The position numbers and the translations under genes are program-made. Below the pieces are notes generated by a model. The model was not told where the DNA came from. It was given only the letters and a program-made list of their open reading frames with translations, and did no database searches. 64,000 nt of DNA from Symmetrospora coprosmae. Its lineage: Eukaryota; Basidiomycota; Cystobasidiomycetes; Symmetrosporaceae. The stretch spans positions 157,875-221,874 of the forward strand of contig VUYT01000030.1 of assembly GCA_008802785.1 (NCBI GenBank), read 5' to 3'. Below are positions 1 to 10,577 of the stretch, one piece after another. How positions within the stretch are numbered: the first letter of the stretch is position 1; each line of letters opens with the position of its first letter.

Positions 1-58
1 CTCCGATGCCAGCCCCGATGATGACGACCCTCTGGCGTCCGTCCTTTCCCTTGCCCAT
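1..58 (-). CDS. FAD/NAD(P)-binding oxidoreductase, N-terminal fragment
   Basis: Only the first 19 codons lie in the window; the gene runs off the left edge. From the ATG at 58-56 the protein reads M-G-K-G-K-D-G-R-Q-R followed by V-V-I-I-G-A-G-I-G. A hydrophobic beta strand running into GxGxxG is the classic dinucleotide-binding Rossmann start of FAD- or NAD(P)-dependent oxidoreductases such as desaturases, monooxygenases and amine oxidases. The short basic leader before the strand is typical of a cytosolic family member. Which enzyme this is cannot be decided from 19 residues. The gene faces away from HEM1, and its promoter must lie in 59-1081. Confidence 0.6.
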   Translation of the reverse strand, partial: MGKGKDGRQRVVIIGAGIG

Positions 59-184
59 GGTTGCGGGGTTGCGAGCTGGAGAGATGCGAGTGGCCGATGC
101 AGGGAGCGTGTGCTGATGCCGTCTGATCTGGTTGATGCAACACTGCTGTTGTGATGTCGACCGAGGCGAAGAAGAGCTGGCAAC

Positions 185-210
185 CTGCTGCTGCTGCTGC
201 TGCTGCTGCT
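185..210. repeat. (CTG)n microsatellite
   Basis: Near-perfect CTG repeat of about eight to nine units, 130-150 bp upstream of the left-edge gene and outside any supported CDS. Confidence 0.85.
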
Positions 211-460
211 CTCTCGCCACGCCGTAGCCCTTTATTCCGCGTGAAAGTGCGGCGGCGGGTCGGGCGGACACAGGAACAGGGGCAGGGATCGGTAGATCGC
301 CTGCACCAGCTCGGCCGAGCTCGGGGACAGACACTGTGAGACAGAGACACGGACAGATGGAACACACAGGAGGAGGGACAAGCAAGCATCGTCGTATGAC
401 AGTCGTGGAATGAGCTGCGCTTCTTTTGCTCAGGGATTGTGGCTGCTGCTGTGTTGACGG

Positions 461-481
461 CAGGCAGGCAGGCAGGCAGGC
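461..481. repeat. (CAGG)5 microsatellite
   Basis: Five tandem CAGG tetranucleotides in noncoding sequence between the left-edge oxidoreductase and HEM1. Confidence 0.85.
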
Positions 482-1081
482 ACACGGGACACCCAACAAG
501 TCTGCATTGCAGCACCAGTAGTATGACACTGAAAGAGCGAGCGACAACGATGCATGTACGGAGACTTGATTAGAAGCGTATAAAGGCGTGGTTCTGCAGG
601 AATGCTGGCCATCGCTTCATGCCCAAGCGCCGAAGATAGTCTGGCAGACAGCCAGAGCCCGAGAAGAGTGCATCCCGCTACAGCCTGCAGAACAGGCAGC
701 AGGGGGGATGGTGGTGCGTCGATACGAAGTGGTACAGCACACCGCTCCAAGAGTCCCGGCAAAAGCACTTTGAATCAGGGCTGTCTGCGTTTCTAATTGG
801 AAAAAAGAGAAGAGAAGAGAGCCGCGTCGCGAGCCAGGCTGTCAAATTTGAGGGGCGACGCGAAAGTGGGTGCGACCGCACCAGAAACGGCCGCACAGTG
901 CGACAGGACAACTCAGAGCAGTCAGAGCGGCTTAGCGGACTAGACAAGCAGCGGCTAAACGTGAGAGCACGTCGCAACGAGGACACGAAATCCACGCCGG
1001 GAACCAATGCATTGCAGTTGAGCTCGCCCCGAGCCGCATCAAAGGCGAGGACACATCCCTTCCACCCGACAAGAACAACAG

Positions 1082-3381
1082 TTACGCCTGCACACCCGCA
1101 GCGTTGGCATTGCCGCTGAAATACTCTGGGTGCAGCGCCGCCTCGCCAGCCGTAGCTTTGACCCCAGCAGCAGCAGCAGCAGCAGCCGCTGCATTCTCCC
1201 TGATGCCGAGCTGCGTGTCGGACCAGATGCGCTCCGTCTGCGCCTCTGCGACGCCCACCCCCGCATTACCTCCGAGGGCCGCCCAGTCCGCCGTGCGCTT
1301 GAGGCCGAGCGTGGTCCACACGTCCTCGAGCGCGCTGACGAGCTTAGCCTGGAGCGCCGCGTCGTGTCCAGGCGTGGGCGTGATGCGCAGGCGCTCGGAT
1401 CCCCGCGCGACAGTGGGGAAGTTGATCGACTGCACGTAGATCTTGTGGTCCACGAGCAGCTTGTCCGACGCCTCCTTTGCCAGGTGCGCGTCGCCGACCA
1501 GCGCAGGGATAATGTGCGACGGACCGGGCACGACGGGGATGTCGAGGTCTGCGAGCGCCTGCTTGACGGCGATCGTGTTGAGCTGCTGCAGCCTGCGGTC
1601 GACCAGCGTGTTCTTCTGGTAGGCAATGGCAGCCCGTGCTCCGGCCGTGACGGCGGGAGGCAGCGAAGTGGTGAAGATGAAGCCTGGTGGTGGTGTTACA
1701 CATTTCGTCAGCTGACGATCCGGCAGAGATAGCGTCCAAAGCTGCAATTGCCTCACCTGGCGCATAGCTTCGAACCATGTCGATGAGGTCCGCCGAGCCG
1801 GCCACGTACCCCCCGACAACGCCGTATGCCTTGCCCAGCGTGCCGGTGAACATGTCGACACGGTCCATGATGGACTTGCGCCCTTCCTTCCTTGCCGTCT
1901 CGTAGTCCCAGTCAAAGTCGAGGTGCTCCGCGACACCGCCGCCACGCGGGCCGTACATGCCGACGGCGTGAACCTCGTCCAGGAAGGTGATGGCGCCGTA
2001 TTTTTCGGCAAGCTCGACAATCTTCTCAATCGGCGAGACCGACCCACACATCGAGTACACGGACTCGAACGCAATGATCTTGGGCTGCGACAGGGGCAGC
2101 GCAGCCAGCTTAGCCTCGAGGTCGACCACGTCATTGTGCTTGAAGATGATCTTCTGCGCCCGGCTGTGCTTGATGCCCTCGATCATCGAAGCGTGGTTGG
2201 ACGAGTCCGAGAGATAGACGCAGTTGGGCAGCTTGGAGCCCAGAGTGGCGACTGCGAAACGGGGTCGAGGGTAAGCTGAAGAGCCCTGCTTGTGACTGAA
2301 GCACAGCAGCATGGTGACACTCACGAGTGGCGTCGTTGGCAACGTAGCATGAGGTGAAGACCAAGCCAGCATCCTTGCGGTGCAGATCGGCAACCTCGTC
2401 CTCGAGTGCAAGGTGCAATGCGCTGTTTCCAGCAATGTTCCTCGTCCCGCCGGCACCTGCGCCGTACTTGTTGAGCGTCTTGTGCATCGTGTCGAGGACG
2501 ACTGGATTCCTGCCCATGCCGAGATAGTCGTTCGAGCACCATACCGTGACCTCTTCCTCAGAGCCAGTGTGTGCCACTGGGAACTTTTCAGCGAGGCGGT
2601 TGATATTGTTGAAGTATCTGCGGAGGGAAGAGCATGGAGCCATGTCAGAACATCCGCCTTTGTTGGAACCCAGAGTGCAGCTACAATGCACCTGTACGAC
2701 TTGTCCTTGTGCTTCTTGTCGAGCTCTTCAGCGTAGAACCCGTTGTAGTCGAACAGCGGGTTGCTTGGGTTCATGCGCAGCGCGGCGGCCATCGACGGGG
2801 CGACAGCGGCGTCCTTGGCGGTCGTAGCACTGTCGCGAGTGGCAGGAGACTCAAAGCTGGTAGTCTGCTGTGCTTGCGCCTGCTGAGACTGAGCCTGGCG
2901 AGCCATCTCTGCTGCCCTTTTGGCGGCTGCGATCCCAGCTGCAGCGTGCGGGCACGTCCCGCCCTGCCCGGGCTTGACGCCTTCCTTCCTGTGGATCTCG
3001 TCGATGGTCCGCCTGTCGACCTGCTCGGCGTACCCTCGTGCCTGCTGCTGCTGCGCACCAGCATTCGAGCCATTGGTGAGACCGAGCTGGCTCGCCCTCG
3101 TAGCCATGACGGGCCCTAGGACGGGGCTGCATGAGAGGCGGGCGGCGGGGCAGAAAGGAGCAGCAACGCAATCAGTCTGGGAAGAAAGGAAGGAGAAGCA
3201 GCAGCAGCAGCAGCATGCCACATGAGAACAGTACTCACCAAGTCTCTGCCTTGCTCCTGAGCCTGCTGATCCCCTGCATCGAGACCTTTGTCGACATGGA
3301 TCGGAGCTGGCTGTTTGACGTTTTCGAGAGGTACGGGCAGCTGCTCCTGAAGGCAGTGATGCTGTTGAGGCTGAGGGCCAT
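1082..3381 (-). CDS. HEM1: 5-aminolevulinate synthase, mitochondrial
   Basis: Catalyses the PLP-dependent condensation of glycine and succinyl-CoA to 5-aminolevulinate, the first step of haem synthesis in the mitochondrial matrix. Exons 3381-3239, 3126-2692, 2617-2325, 2251-1757 and 1683-1082 close phase at every junction and give 655 residues. Exon 1 supplies a Ser/Arg-rich mitochondrial presequence with no acidic residues. The catalytic core shows [13 protein letters not shown], the glycine-rich [19 protein letters not shown] (382-388) and the PLP lysine in GTLGKAYG (Lys431). Three Cys-Pro dipeptides, possible haem-regulatory motifs, occur at 15-16, 48-49 (CPVL, formed across the first splice junction) and 106-107. 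The C-terminus carries a poly-Ala run encoded by CAG-type repeats near 1172-1190. It is transcribed divergently from the 3-hydroxyisobutyrate dehydrogenase gene. The assignment is secure. Confidence 0.97.
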
Positions 3382-3845
3382 GTTGATGGTTTGTGTGTGT
3401 ATGTGTGTGGAGAGGCGGGTGGGTGTATGTGGAATCACCTGGAGGATCTGCAGAGGAGAAGGGAGAGCTGTCGTCCCCCTGCGGCTGCTCCTGCTGCTGC
3501 GTCGATGCCGGCCAATTGGGCGACCACCTTTTGCCGCCCGCGGTTGAACGTTGACCTGGCGACAGCTGGCAGCAACTGGTGGTGACGACCGAGTTGCGGC
3601 CGGCAACGAGGGTCAGCAAGCAGCCATTCAGCAGACAAGAGACGGCACCCGCCTTGACATTTCCACCGTTGTACCACAGGTTTCAGCTTCATCTGCCTGT
3701 GCTCTCGAGGCTGATATCTGTGTCTGTGTGTCTGTGTCTGTGCCTGGCCGGCCCGCGAAATGCCGGTGCGCTGCAACTTGAAGTCACGCGTTTCCCCAGC
3801 TCTCCGCTTCACCTCGCAGGCACCCTCCGAGTCGACCTGGCTGCA
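3382..3845. promoter_or_regulatory. Divergent promoter region between HEM1 and HIBADH
   Basis: A 464-bp gap between two divergent start codons, both for mitochondrial enzymes, so it must carry both promoters. It contains TG-rich stretches (about 3388-3412 and 3717-3745). No specific binding site could be called with confidence. Confidence 0.55.
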
Positions 3846-4920
3846 ATGACGGTCATGCGATTGATAGCCAGCAGACGCGCCTTCAGTACATCTGCCCGCT
3901 CTCGGGCCAACTATGGCTTCATCGGTGGGTGGTTCTCTGTGCCTCCAGACAAAGGACACAGCTGACCTGCTGCACGAAACTCGCACAGGCCTTGGCAGGA
4001 TGGGTGCTCCCATGGCGCTGAACGTCCACAAAGCTCTCGACGCTTCCGCAGACAAGCTCATCGTGTACGACGCCTTTCCCGCGGCCGTCGACGCCTTCAC
4101 GGCTCAGTGCCCGTCGGCTGTCGCGGCCAGCTCGGCGAGCGAGGTCGTCCAATCCTCCGAGACCATCATTACCTCGCTGCCCAACACCTCGCACGTCCAG
4201 TCCGTGTTCGACCCCTTCCTCAAAGGCACGTCAGACGCCTCAGCGCTCAAAGGCAAGCTCTTCATCGACACGAGCACCATTGCTCCCGCGGCTACAAAGC
4301 AAATCAGCGACGCCCTGGCCCCGCACGGCGCCACTCTCGTTGATGCGCCGGTATCAGGCGGCGTCGTCGGCGCACAAGCAGGCACGCTCACCTTCATGGT
4401 GTCGCAGCCTTCCTCCGTGCCGTGGGAGCGCATCGAGGCGCTCCTGACGAGCATGGGCAAGCGCATCGTCATTTGCGGAGACTATCCCGGTGCCGGGCTA
4501 GCAGCAAAGCTCGCCAACAACTACGCCCTCGCACTCACCAACCTCGCAACGTGTGATGCGATGCTGCTTGGGCAGAAGCTCGGCCTGGACCCCAAAGTGC
4601 TCGCCGAGGTGCTCAACACCAGCACCGGCAAGAGCTGGCCGTCCGAGAGCAACAACCCCGTTCCCGGCGTTCTGGAAAAAGCGCCGGCATCGCGCGACTA
4701 TGAGGGAGGATTCGGGATAAGCCTCATGCGCAAAGATCTGGATCTGGCGCTCGAGGCAGAGCGGAAGGCAGGAGAAGTGGCAGGGAGCGGTGGAGTCTCT
4801 GGCAGCCTGAGCAGTCTCAGCAAGGAGGCTCTGCACATCTACAAGACGGTTGAGGCGATAGAGGAGCACAGCAAAAAGGACTTTAGCGTCGTGTACAAGT
4901 GGCTTCGGGATGGTCGGTGA
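3846..4920 (+). CDS. 3-hydroxyisobutyrate dehydrogenase, mitochondrial
   Basis: Oxidises 3-hydroxyisobutyrate to methylmalonate semialdehyde with NAD+, in valine catabolism. Exons 3846-3924 and 3989-4920 join in phase to 336 residues, the normal family length. Residues 1-24 (ASRRAFSTSARSR) form a typical mitochondrial presequence. The Rossmann motif GLGRMG lies at 27-32, created across the splice junction. The substrate signature DAPVSGGVVGAQAG begins at 145, and the catalytic lysine sits in GAGLAAKLANNYAL (Lys200). The C-terminal helical domain retains the DYEGGFGISLMRKDLDLAL segment. The related fungal branch of beta-hydroxyacid dehydrogenases includes 6-phosphogluconate-like proteins, but the presequence and full motif set favour HIBADH. 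It converges with the anion transporter gene 253 bp downstream. Confidence 0.93.
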
Positions 4921-5173
4921 CATCAGACGCGGTCAAGCAGCGGAAGAGGCTAGACCCAGCCAGTGTGAACAACAACAATGCGCAATGTACGCCATTTATC
5001 AAGTCTGCTAGCTTGCCACAAGGGGTCGTGCGCCATGACTATGACGATGTCCCTGGGTTTTGAGCACTCTCGGCCTGCCTTGTCTTCTCTCCGCCAGCTT
5101 TCTGGAGGAGTTCTGGGATCTTGACCAGACAAGGAGCCTGAAAGACTATGGTAGCGATCGTCAGACAATTCCA

Positions 5174-7066
5174 TCACGCTCTCGTGTCGGGGTGGGGCGA
5201 CCTACTTGATCCAGTATACCAGCCGCGAACGGTGGGCACCGACACGCACGCCCATAGCAGAACGACAGATGCCGTCATGATGGTGCCCACGACCTTGAAA
5301 AACATCGAGTCGAAGGAGGTCGCTAGTGCGTACGTGAGGAGGTTAAGTGAGCCGAGGGCTGTGGCGAGCAAGGGGAGACCTGGTCAGTCATCCGCGTATT
5401 CGGTCCACGTTGGGCAAGCTATAGAGGCCCACGGAAGGTGAAGCCCCAGAAGCCGAGCGACCATGATATCTGCCCTCTGAGCCGGTGCATCAGGAGAGAC
5501 GAGAGCGCGAGGAAGAGGAACCAGATTCCAAGGGCCCAAAGCAGCAGACCGAGCGAGATGCCGATGGCGTACAGGCCGTTGGCCGAGTCGGCTAGGATGG
5601 CGAGACCATCTGTGCTGTCTGGATAGCGTGCCGAAATGATGGGGAAGAGCGTCCGGGCCAGCCGACCGAGCTGAAGAATGGCGTACCCTCCCTGCCACCG
5701 AACGACTCAGCCTGGGATTCTGGAAGCTGATGCGACAAGGCAGCTCTCTCACCTGCCCACATGGCCCAAGCGGCACTGACGAAAGCGATCCGAGGCCTCT
5801 CAGTCATGGTGCACGGCGACGGCAAATCTACAAACCAATTGCGACTCACAAAAAGTAGTTACGACAACCTCGCGTCCAGGCATATGATGGAGTGCTAGCC
5901 GCTGGAAGTAAAGCACCAGAACCATGGCTGCGAGCAAGCATCCTACTCCAGCCATAAAGTAGCTGGCAATCCAGATCGTGAGCGCATAATCCGGCTGTGT
6001 CGGCGTGAGCAGACTTGCTATTGTAGAGCCTGCAGCTGCTACCGTGATCGGAGGGACGATGGGCAGCAGCCATGCTGCCGTCAAGGACTCGCCGGTGTGG
6101 TTGTGGGTTGTCTGCATGGCGAGCGGCACGCCGAACGCCGAGATACCACTCAGGACAAGCGAGACCCACCACAGGCCTGCGGCAGCCTCCACCGAGCCTG
6201 AAAGGCCATACGCATTGCCCTGCAGTGCGATACCCGACACGATGGTGACCAGGCCCATGGGTATCGTCCCGAGGAAGAGCGAGTGCACGGGATGCGACAG
6301 CATGGCTGGAAAGATGGCGGGGTACATTGTATACCGCGCAATGGTGAGGAAGGAGAAGAAGAGGAAGAGTGCGATGTCGAGAATGAGGAAGGTGGCGCCT
6401 ATCGCACGGAAGGTCGGATGCGTCGACTCCCATGGCAAAAGGAAGAGGAGGGAGTTGCATATGCCTATATGGATGTGACACGGGCAGGCGTATCAGCCCT
6501 CTTTCGATAAAGTGAGCTCCCTGGACAGCACGAACGCACCTGTACCCATTGTCACACTGAACCAGGACGGTGTGAAGCGTATGATCCTGCAAGAGCTCTC
6601 GAATTAGCCACTGCAGTCAGAACGCGACGAGTCGCGCAATAGCTCAGCAGGAGAAGCGCATGACTGACCGCATACGTAGGCCGGACACTCTGTTCGTAGC
6701 CAGGTCCATCAGGTCCTCCTGCGACTCCTCCCCCTCGCTCTCATGCCGGTCCTCCGAGTCCACCTCGTGACTTGCCGTCGTCCTCCCTCCGGAAGAGGCG
6801 CCGGAGGAAGTCTGTTCAGGAGCGGCGTCGTCCTGGGCGGCGTCATTCGCTGCTCGAGGCGATCGTCCACCATTTGCGGGCACCTTGGGCGTGATGGTCT
6901 GCCTTCGCGCCCTGGGCGTGATGGCCCGGGACAGTCGTGGCGTCAGAGTGCGCGGCAGGGAGGGATCCGTCAAGGAGATGTCCGTGTTGAAGCCTGAAAC
7001 GGCAGGGCCGTCCAGCGAGAAGGCTCCTCCAGACATTGTGCGCGCTCGCGCAGGTTGCGAGGCCAT
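5174..7066 (-). CDS. SSU1/malate-type (TDT/SLAC1 family) anion transporter
   Basis: A multi-pass plasma-membrane transporter of the tellurite-resistance/dicarboxylate transporter family, which includes sulfite efflux pump Ssu1 and malate permease Mae1. Six exons (7066-6669, 6586-6540, 6464-5850, 5775-5753, 5691-5433, 5358-5174) close in phase to 508 residues. Family hallmarks appear only after splicing: RFTPSWFSVTMGTG assembled from exons 1-2, then ICNSLLFLLPWE; LPLGPCGQGGYAILQLG assembled from three exons including a 23-nt micro-exon; and WGFTFPLGSLNLLTYALA with FDSMFFKVVGTI at the end. About ten hydrophobic helices follow a roughly 135-residue hydrophilic, Ser/Thr/Arg-rich N-terminus. The FTPSWF start and LPLGPxGQGG resemble the sulfite-pump branch, but substrate cannot be read from sequence. 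Confidence 0.88.
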
Positions 7067-8477
7067 GACGGGATGTCAGGATCAGGTAGAGAAGCAAGAG
7101 ATCGGTCCCGCAGAGCCACGACAAGCACGTCCGGGTGTTGGCAGCATTTGGCTCATTCTGGATACAGTTACAGCGCAACGCTCGACGCATCTCAGAAGTA
7201 AAGCTCAGCCTCAGCGGGGTATGCTACAGGAATAGTAGGAACAGCTGCAGCTACAGGTCGGTGCTGGCGACGTGCGACTTCATGGTTCACCATCCTGTGA
7301 TACTGTGGAATAAGCCTGTTGAGATTGATGCAGGACAGTCAGCACAGGATGAAGACAGGAGTGTCAAAGGAAACGACACACTGTTTCGCCGCAGAGCGGT
7401 CTATGAAGTGGAGATGGCTGGGAAGGCGGTTCCTGGGGAACAGGCCGCGTTCATCCTGGCCGGCCCCGCAATGCCGAATCTGGTCTTGTAGAGCAGCAAT
7501 AGGCTCAGGTGGATTGACGAGCGTCACTTCTCTGATTGCCAACTGCTGTGGAGTAAGCACAGCGCGTCGTCGAGCTGCAGCGCGCTGACGCCGGGCTCGC
7601 TGCGCACCAGAGAGGCATCAGCGCGATTCATTCTCCGCTTCATAGTACTGTGACACAGTCCCGCTCACCCGTTGAGAATTAATGCGTGGGCCAGGTGCCA
7701 TCGCCGGTACTGTAGATGCTGCATACGAGGCTGTAGGCATGTGCATGCCCGTGTTCAGGACGCTGCCTTCAGGCATAACGGGGGCTTGGGCACAGGCGAC
7801 CGAAGCTCTCTGTTATCGACAAGAATGAGCATCGCCTCTCTCGGTACAGTAGCTCGAGGCAACTCGGACTCACTCTGGCTCGTGGTACAGCTGCCAAGGG
7901 CATGTCAATCGGAGCGGGTGCGAGCATGGTGGCTTTTGGGATCTCTTGTCGTGGGTATCTTGGTGGATATGGATGCGGAGGAGAGATGGGTCAGGCAGCG
8001 AGGACACACGCTCTTGAGGGCTACAGACAGACTGTCATGGCACAGCTCGACGTGGTCATCGTGACGTCTGCATCCAGCTGACGGCGTTGTACCGGGAGCC
8101 CCTTGGAGCGGTCCCGTCGAGCTGGCAGACAGTCGAGGCGGTGTGTCCTCCTCTACGTAGCAGAAGCAGCTGCCTTGTTTGCTGTCTCAGGGTATGCATT
8201 CAAAGTGGGGACTTATGAGAGCGCATGCCGCAGCTGCAGCTCGCATGGCATGCTGGAATTGGAGGCTTAGAGGCCCACTTTGCCAGCTTTGCCCGCAAGA
8301 AAGTCGAGCTGCAGCTCAGCTGTGAGGCGTAAACTGGCGGTGATCGAGATATCTAGTCGCGTCACGCGCATGTTGGGGCCTTGTTGTGATCCGGTCAGAC
8401 CGCTCAGCTTTAGGAGTCTACGATGATCATGCTCTCGCTTCTCTCCTCTGTGTTATATTCACTCGCTATTAGCTATC
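7067..8477. other. Gene-poor spacer
   Basis: About 1.4 kb with no supportable CDS on either strand. Open frames are short, Cys/Arg-rich and lack splice-joinable homology. I see no RNA gene or terminal repeats. It contains the 5' side of both the anion transporter and the first DUF7918 gene. Confidence 0.55.
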
Positions 8478-10303
8478 ATGATTCACCCCAATGGCATGTG
8501 CGCGGTCGTCGAGTGCCTGAACGATGAAGGGCGGTGGCAAACGCTCCAGGAGCACGGTGCGGTCCAGCCCGACCCCTACACATACACGAGCTACGTCGAG
8601 AGCTACCTTGGTCGGCAGTTCCGCATCAGATACCTCCCACCTGCCAACTCTTACAACAGCGGCTATGACTTTGCCATCTCGGTATGTGTCGACGGCAGAC
8701 ACATCGAGGGGACTCTCTTTGCCAGGCACAACATGTCGGGAAAGTGGAGTGGAAGGAATGCGAGTAGGACCGACGCACATCCTGCCATTCACTTTTGGCA
8801 AGGTTCGTCTGTCACGTCGAGCATGCAATGACTGGACATGGCTGATCTTGCCTATGTCCTGCAGCTGGCTCTTACAGATGACGATGACCTCGCTACATCG
8901 AACGAGAGCATCGTCAAAGCGATGGGCAGTATCGTAGTTCGAGTGGACAGAGTCCAGAGCGCACACCGCGAACAGGCTGTGTACGATTCACGCAAGGTGG
9001 GTAACCTCGAAGAGTTGTTCCTGCTTTGCTGCCTGGAGCGCGGAAGCTGACAGGCCGGCTTGTGTGCTTCAGCCTGTCAATGCTCAGCTTCATGAGAGGA
9101 CCAAGAAGATAGACATGGACCATAGCACGGTCTTTGGGGACCCAAAGATCACGCCAGCTGTCATGCAATCTGTGATCGTCCACCACCTAGGTGAGTTGCT
9201 GGACCACATAGGGAAGGTTCCGGCACGAGACTGAGATACGTGACTGTCTTGACAGACCCGGCTCCCATCTTCACAGCTGAGTAGGTGACTTCTGTGCTTG
9301 GTCAGCAGCTTCCAGCGAGTGGCCAGGATGGAAACTGACGGTAATTGCATACGCGCAGGTTCAAGTATCGCAGCGGAGACTTGCTGGTAGCAGAAGGCAT
9401 CAAGCGTCGTAAGCGCTGCTTCCAATCTATGGCTCAGGAGACTTGCGTTGAGATCAGTCTCGTCTTTCACAGCAATGTCCGGCTCGGCGTCCGCACCTAC
9501 GCTCGGTCAGAATCACTCGACGGCGACAGTGACCTCAGGTAGCTCGTCGCCGACGCCCGGTCCATATCTGGCAGCGCTGTCTGCTCAAACTCGCGGGCTT
9601 GCCGCGATGGGGCCTGGTCTCGTTGCTGGACCTGCCGCCTCCAGTGCCGCTCCAGCTTTCAACCCGCCCCTCGCGCCCGCTGGTCCCGATAGCCTCGTTC
9701 CCCGCTCAACTCCTATGTCGGCGCGAGGTCCCGCGGTGTCGTCGCCCTCATGGCGATCGAGCTCGTCTGCGCCGTCATCGTCTGAACTTGGCTCGTCGGG
9801 CGGATCGTCCGGAAGCAAGCGCAAGGCTCCCGCTGCTTTCGAGCAGGGACGTCCTACGGGATACGCTCCACCTCCTCCAAGGCAGCAGGCGCTCAGGCCA
9901 ATCGCAAGTGAAGGGGCGAGGCTAGCGGTTCCGCCTCGTCCGCTTGCCCCGCCGGAGAGGCGAGCTGCGCCATACATGGCCATATGTGCACGTCAGAAAG
10001 CGCAGAAGGCGGCGGCGGCGGCGGCCGGAGTCGTGCCTCAAGCGAAGGCTCCCGCTCCGGTCAAGCGTGCTGCGCCCATCAAGAGCCGAGCACCGGAGCT
10101 GAAGGCGCAGCCCAAGGTGAAGGCTGAAGTCGACGAGGGTTTCGAAGAGGTGAGAGGTCAGAGCCAGGCAGTCACATCGGGCACTGCGGTTGACACGTCG
10201 AGCTTCCTTTCAGACCGAGTTGCAGCGCCTGCGCCGCGAGAACGAAGCACTGCGAGCGCAGATGGCGCGCGCAAACGTCCGAGTGAAGGCGGAAGCGGCC
10301 TGA
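8478..10303 (+). pseudogene. DUF7918 family protein, copy A (one-base frame break in exon 1)
   Basis: First of three tandem paralogues; function unknown. Exons 8478-8802, 8865-8996, 9073-9190, 9256-9280, 9359-9408, 9473-10149 and 10214-10303 match copies B and C exon for exon. Exon 1 is 325 nt, one base out of phase with exon 2. The family ending HILPFTFGK is in a different frame from the upstream half, so an extra base lies near 8735-8760. Without it the product would be 471 residues. Conserved parts: the N-terminal beta-rich segment (VCVDGRHIEG), LALTDDDDLATS, HERTKKIDMDHSTVFGDPK and FKYRSGDLLVAEGIK. Copy A alone has a roughly 225-residue Ala/Pro/Ser-rich insert before the shared coiled-coil tail TELQRLRRENEALRAQM. 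It may be a pseudogene or a functional gene with an assembly error. Confidence 0.6.
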
Positions 10304-10577
10304 GCGTCGAGCAGGCGTTGCAGTCACTCCAGAGAGAGCGTTTCGACAGCTGTGATGCTACCTCCATGTTGTCTGTGCATTGCTTCCGTATATCTGGCTT
10401 TGCTGCGTCGAACCGTCTTGTGTCATTGAGCGGAGATGCTTGCTCGTCCCTGGTGCTGTCAACGCGTTTCTCATCTTCGCCAACCCGCAACTCGGAGGGC
10501 GGCAGCAGCGCACGCGCTACAGCAGCGGCCGTGGCACCTTACACACGAGCAGCTGACCAGCGTGCATACCACGTACG

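Larger units (their letters stand above)
59..1081. other. Intergenic, promoter side of the left-edge gene; simple repeats
   Basis: About 1 kb without a supportable gene. It holds a (CTG)n run at 185-210 and a (CAGG)n run at 461-481. Open frames here are short, low-complexity and disagree between strands. It should contain the promoter of the left-edge oxidoreductase and the HEM1 3' UTR. Confidence 0.6.
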
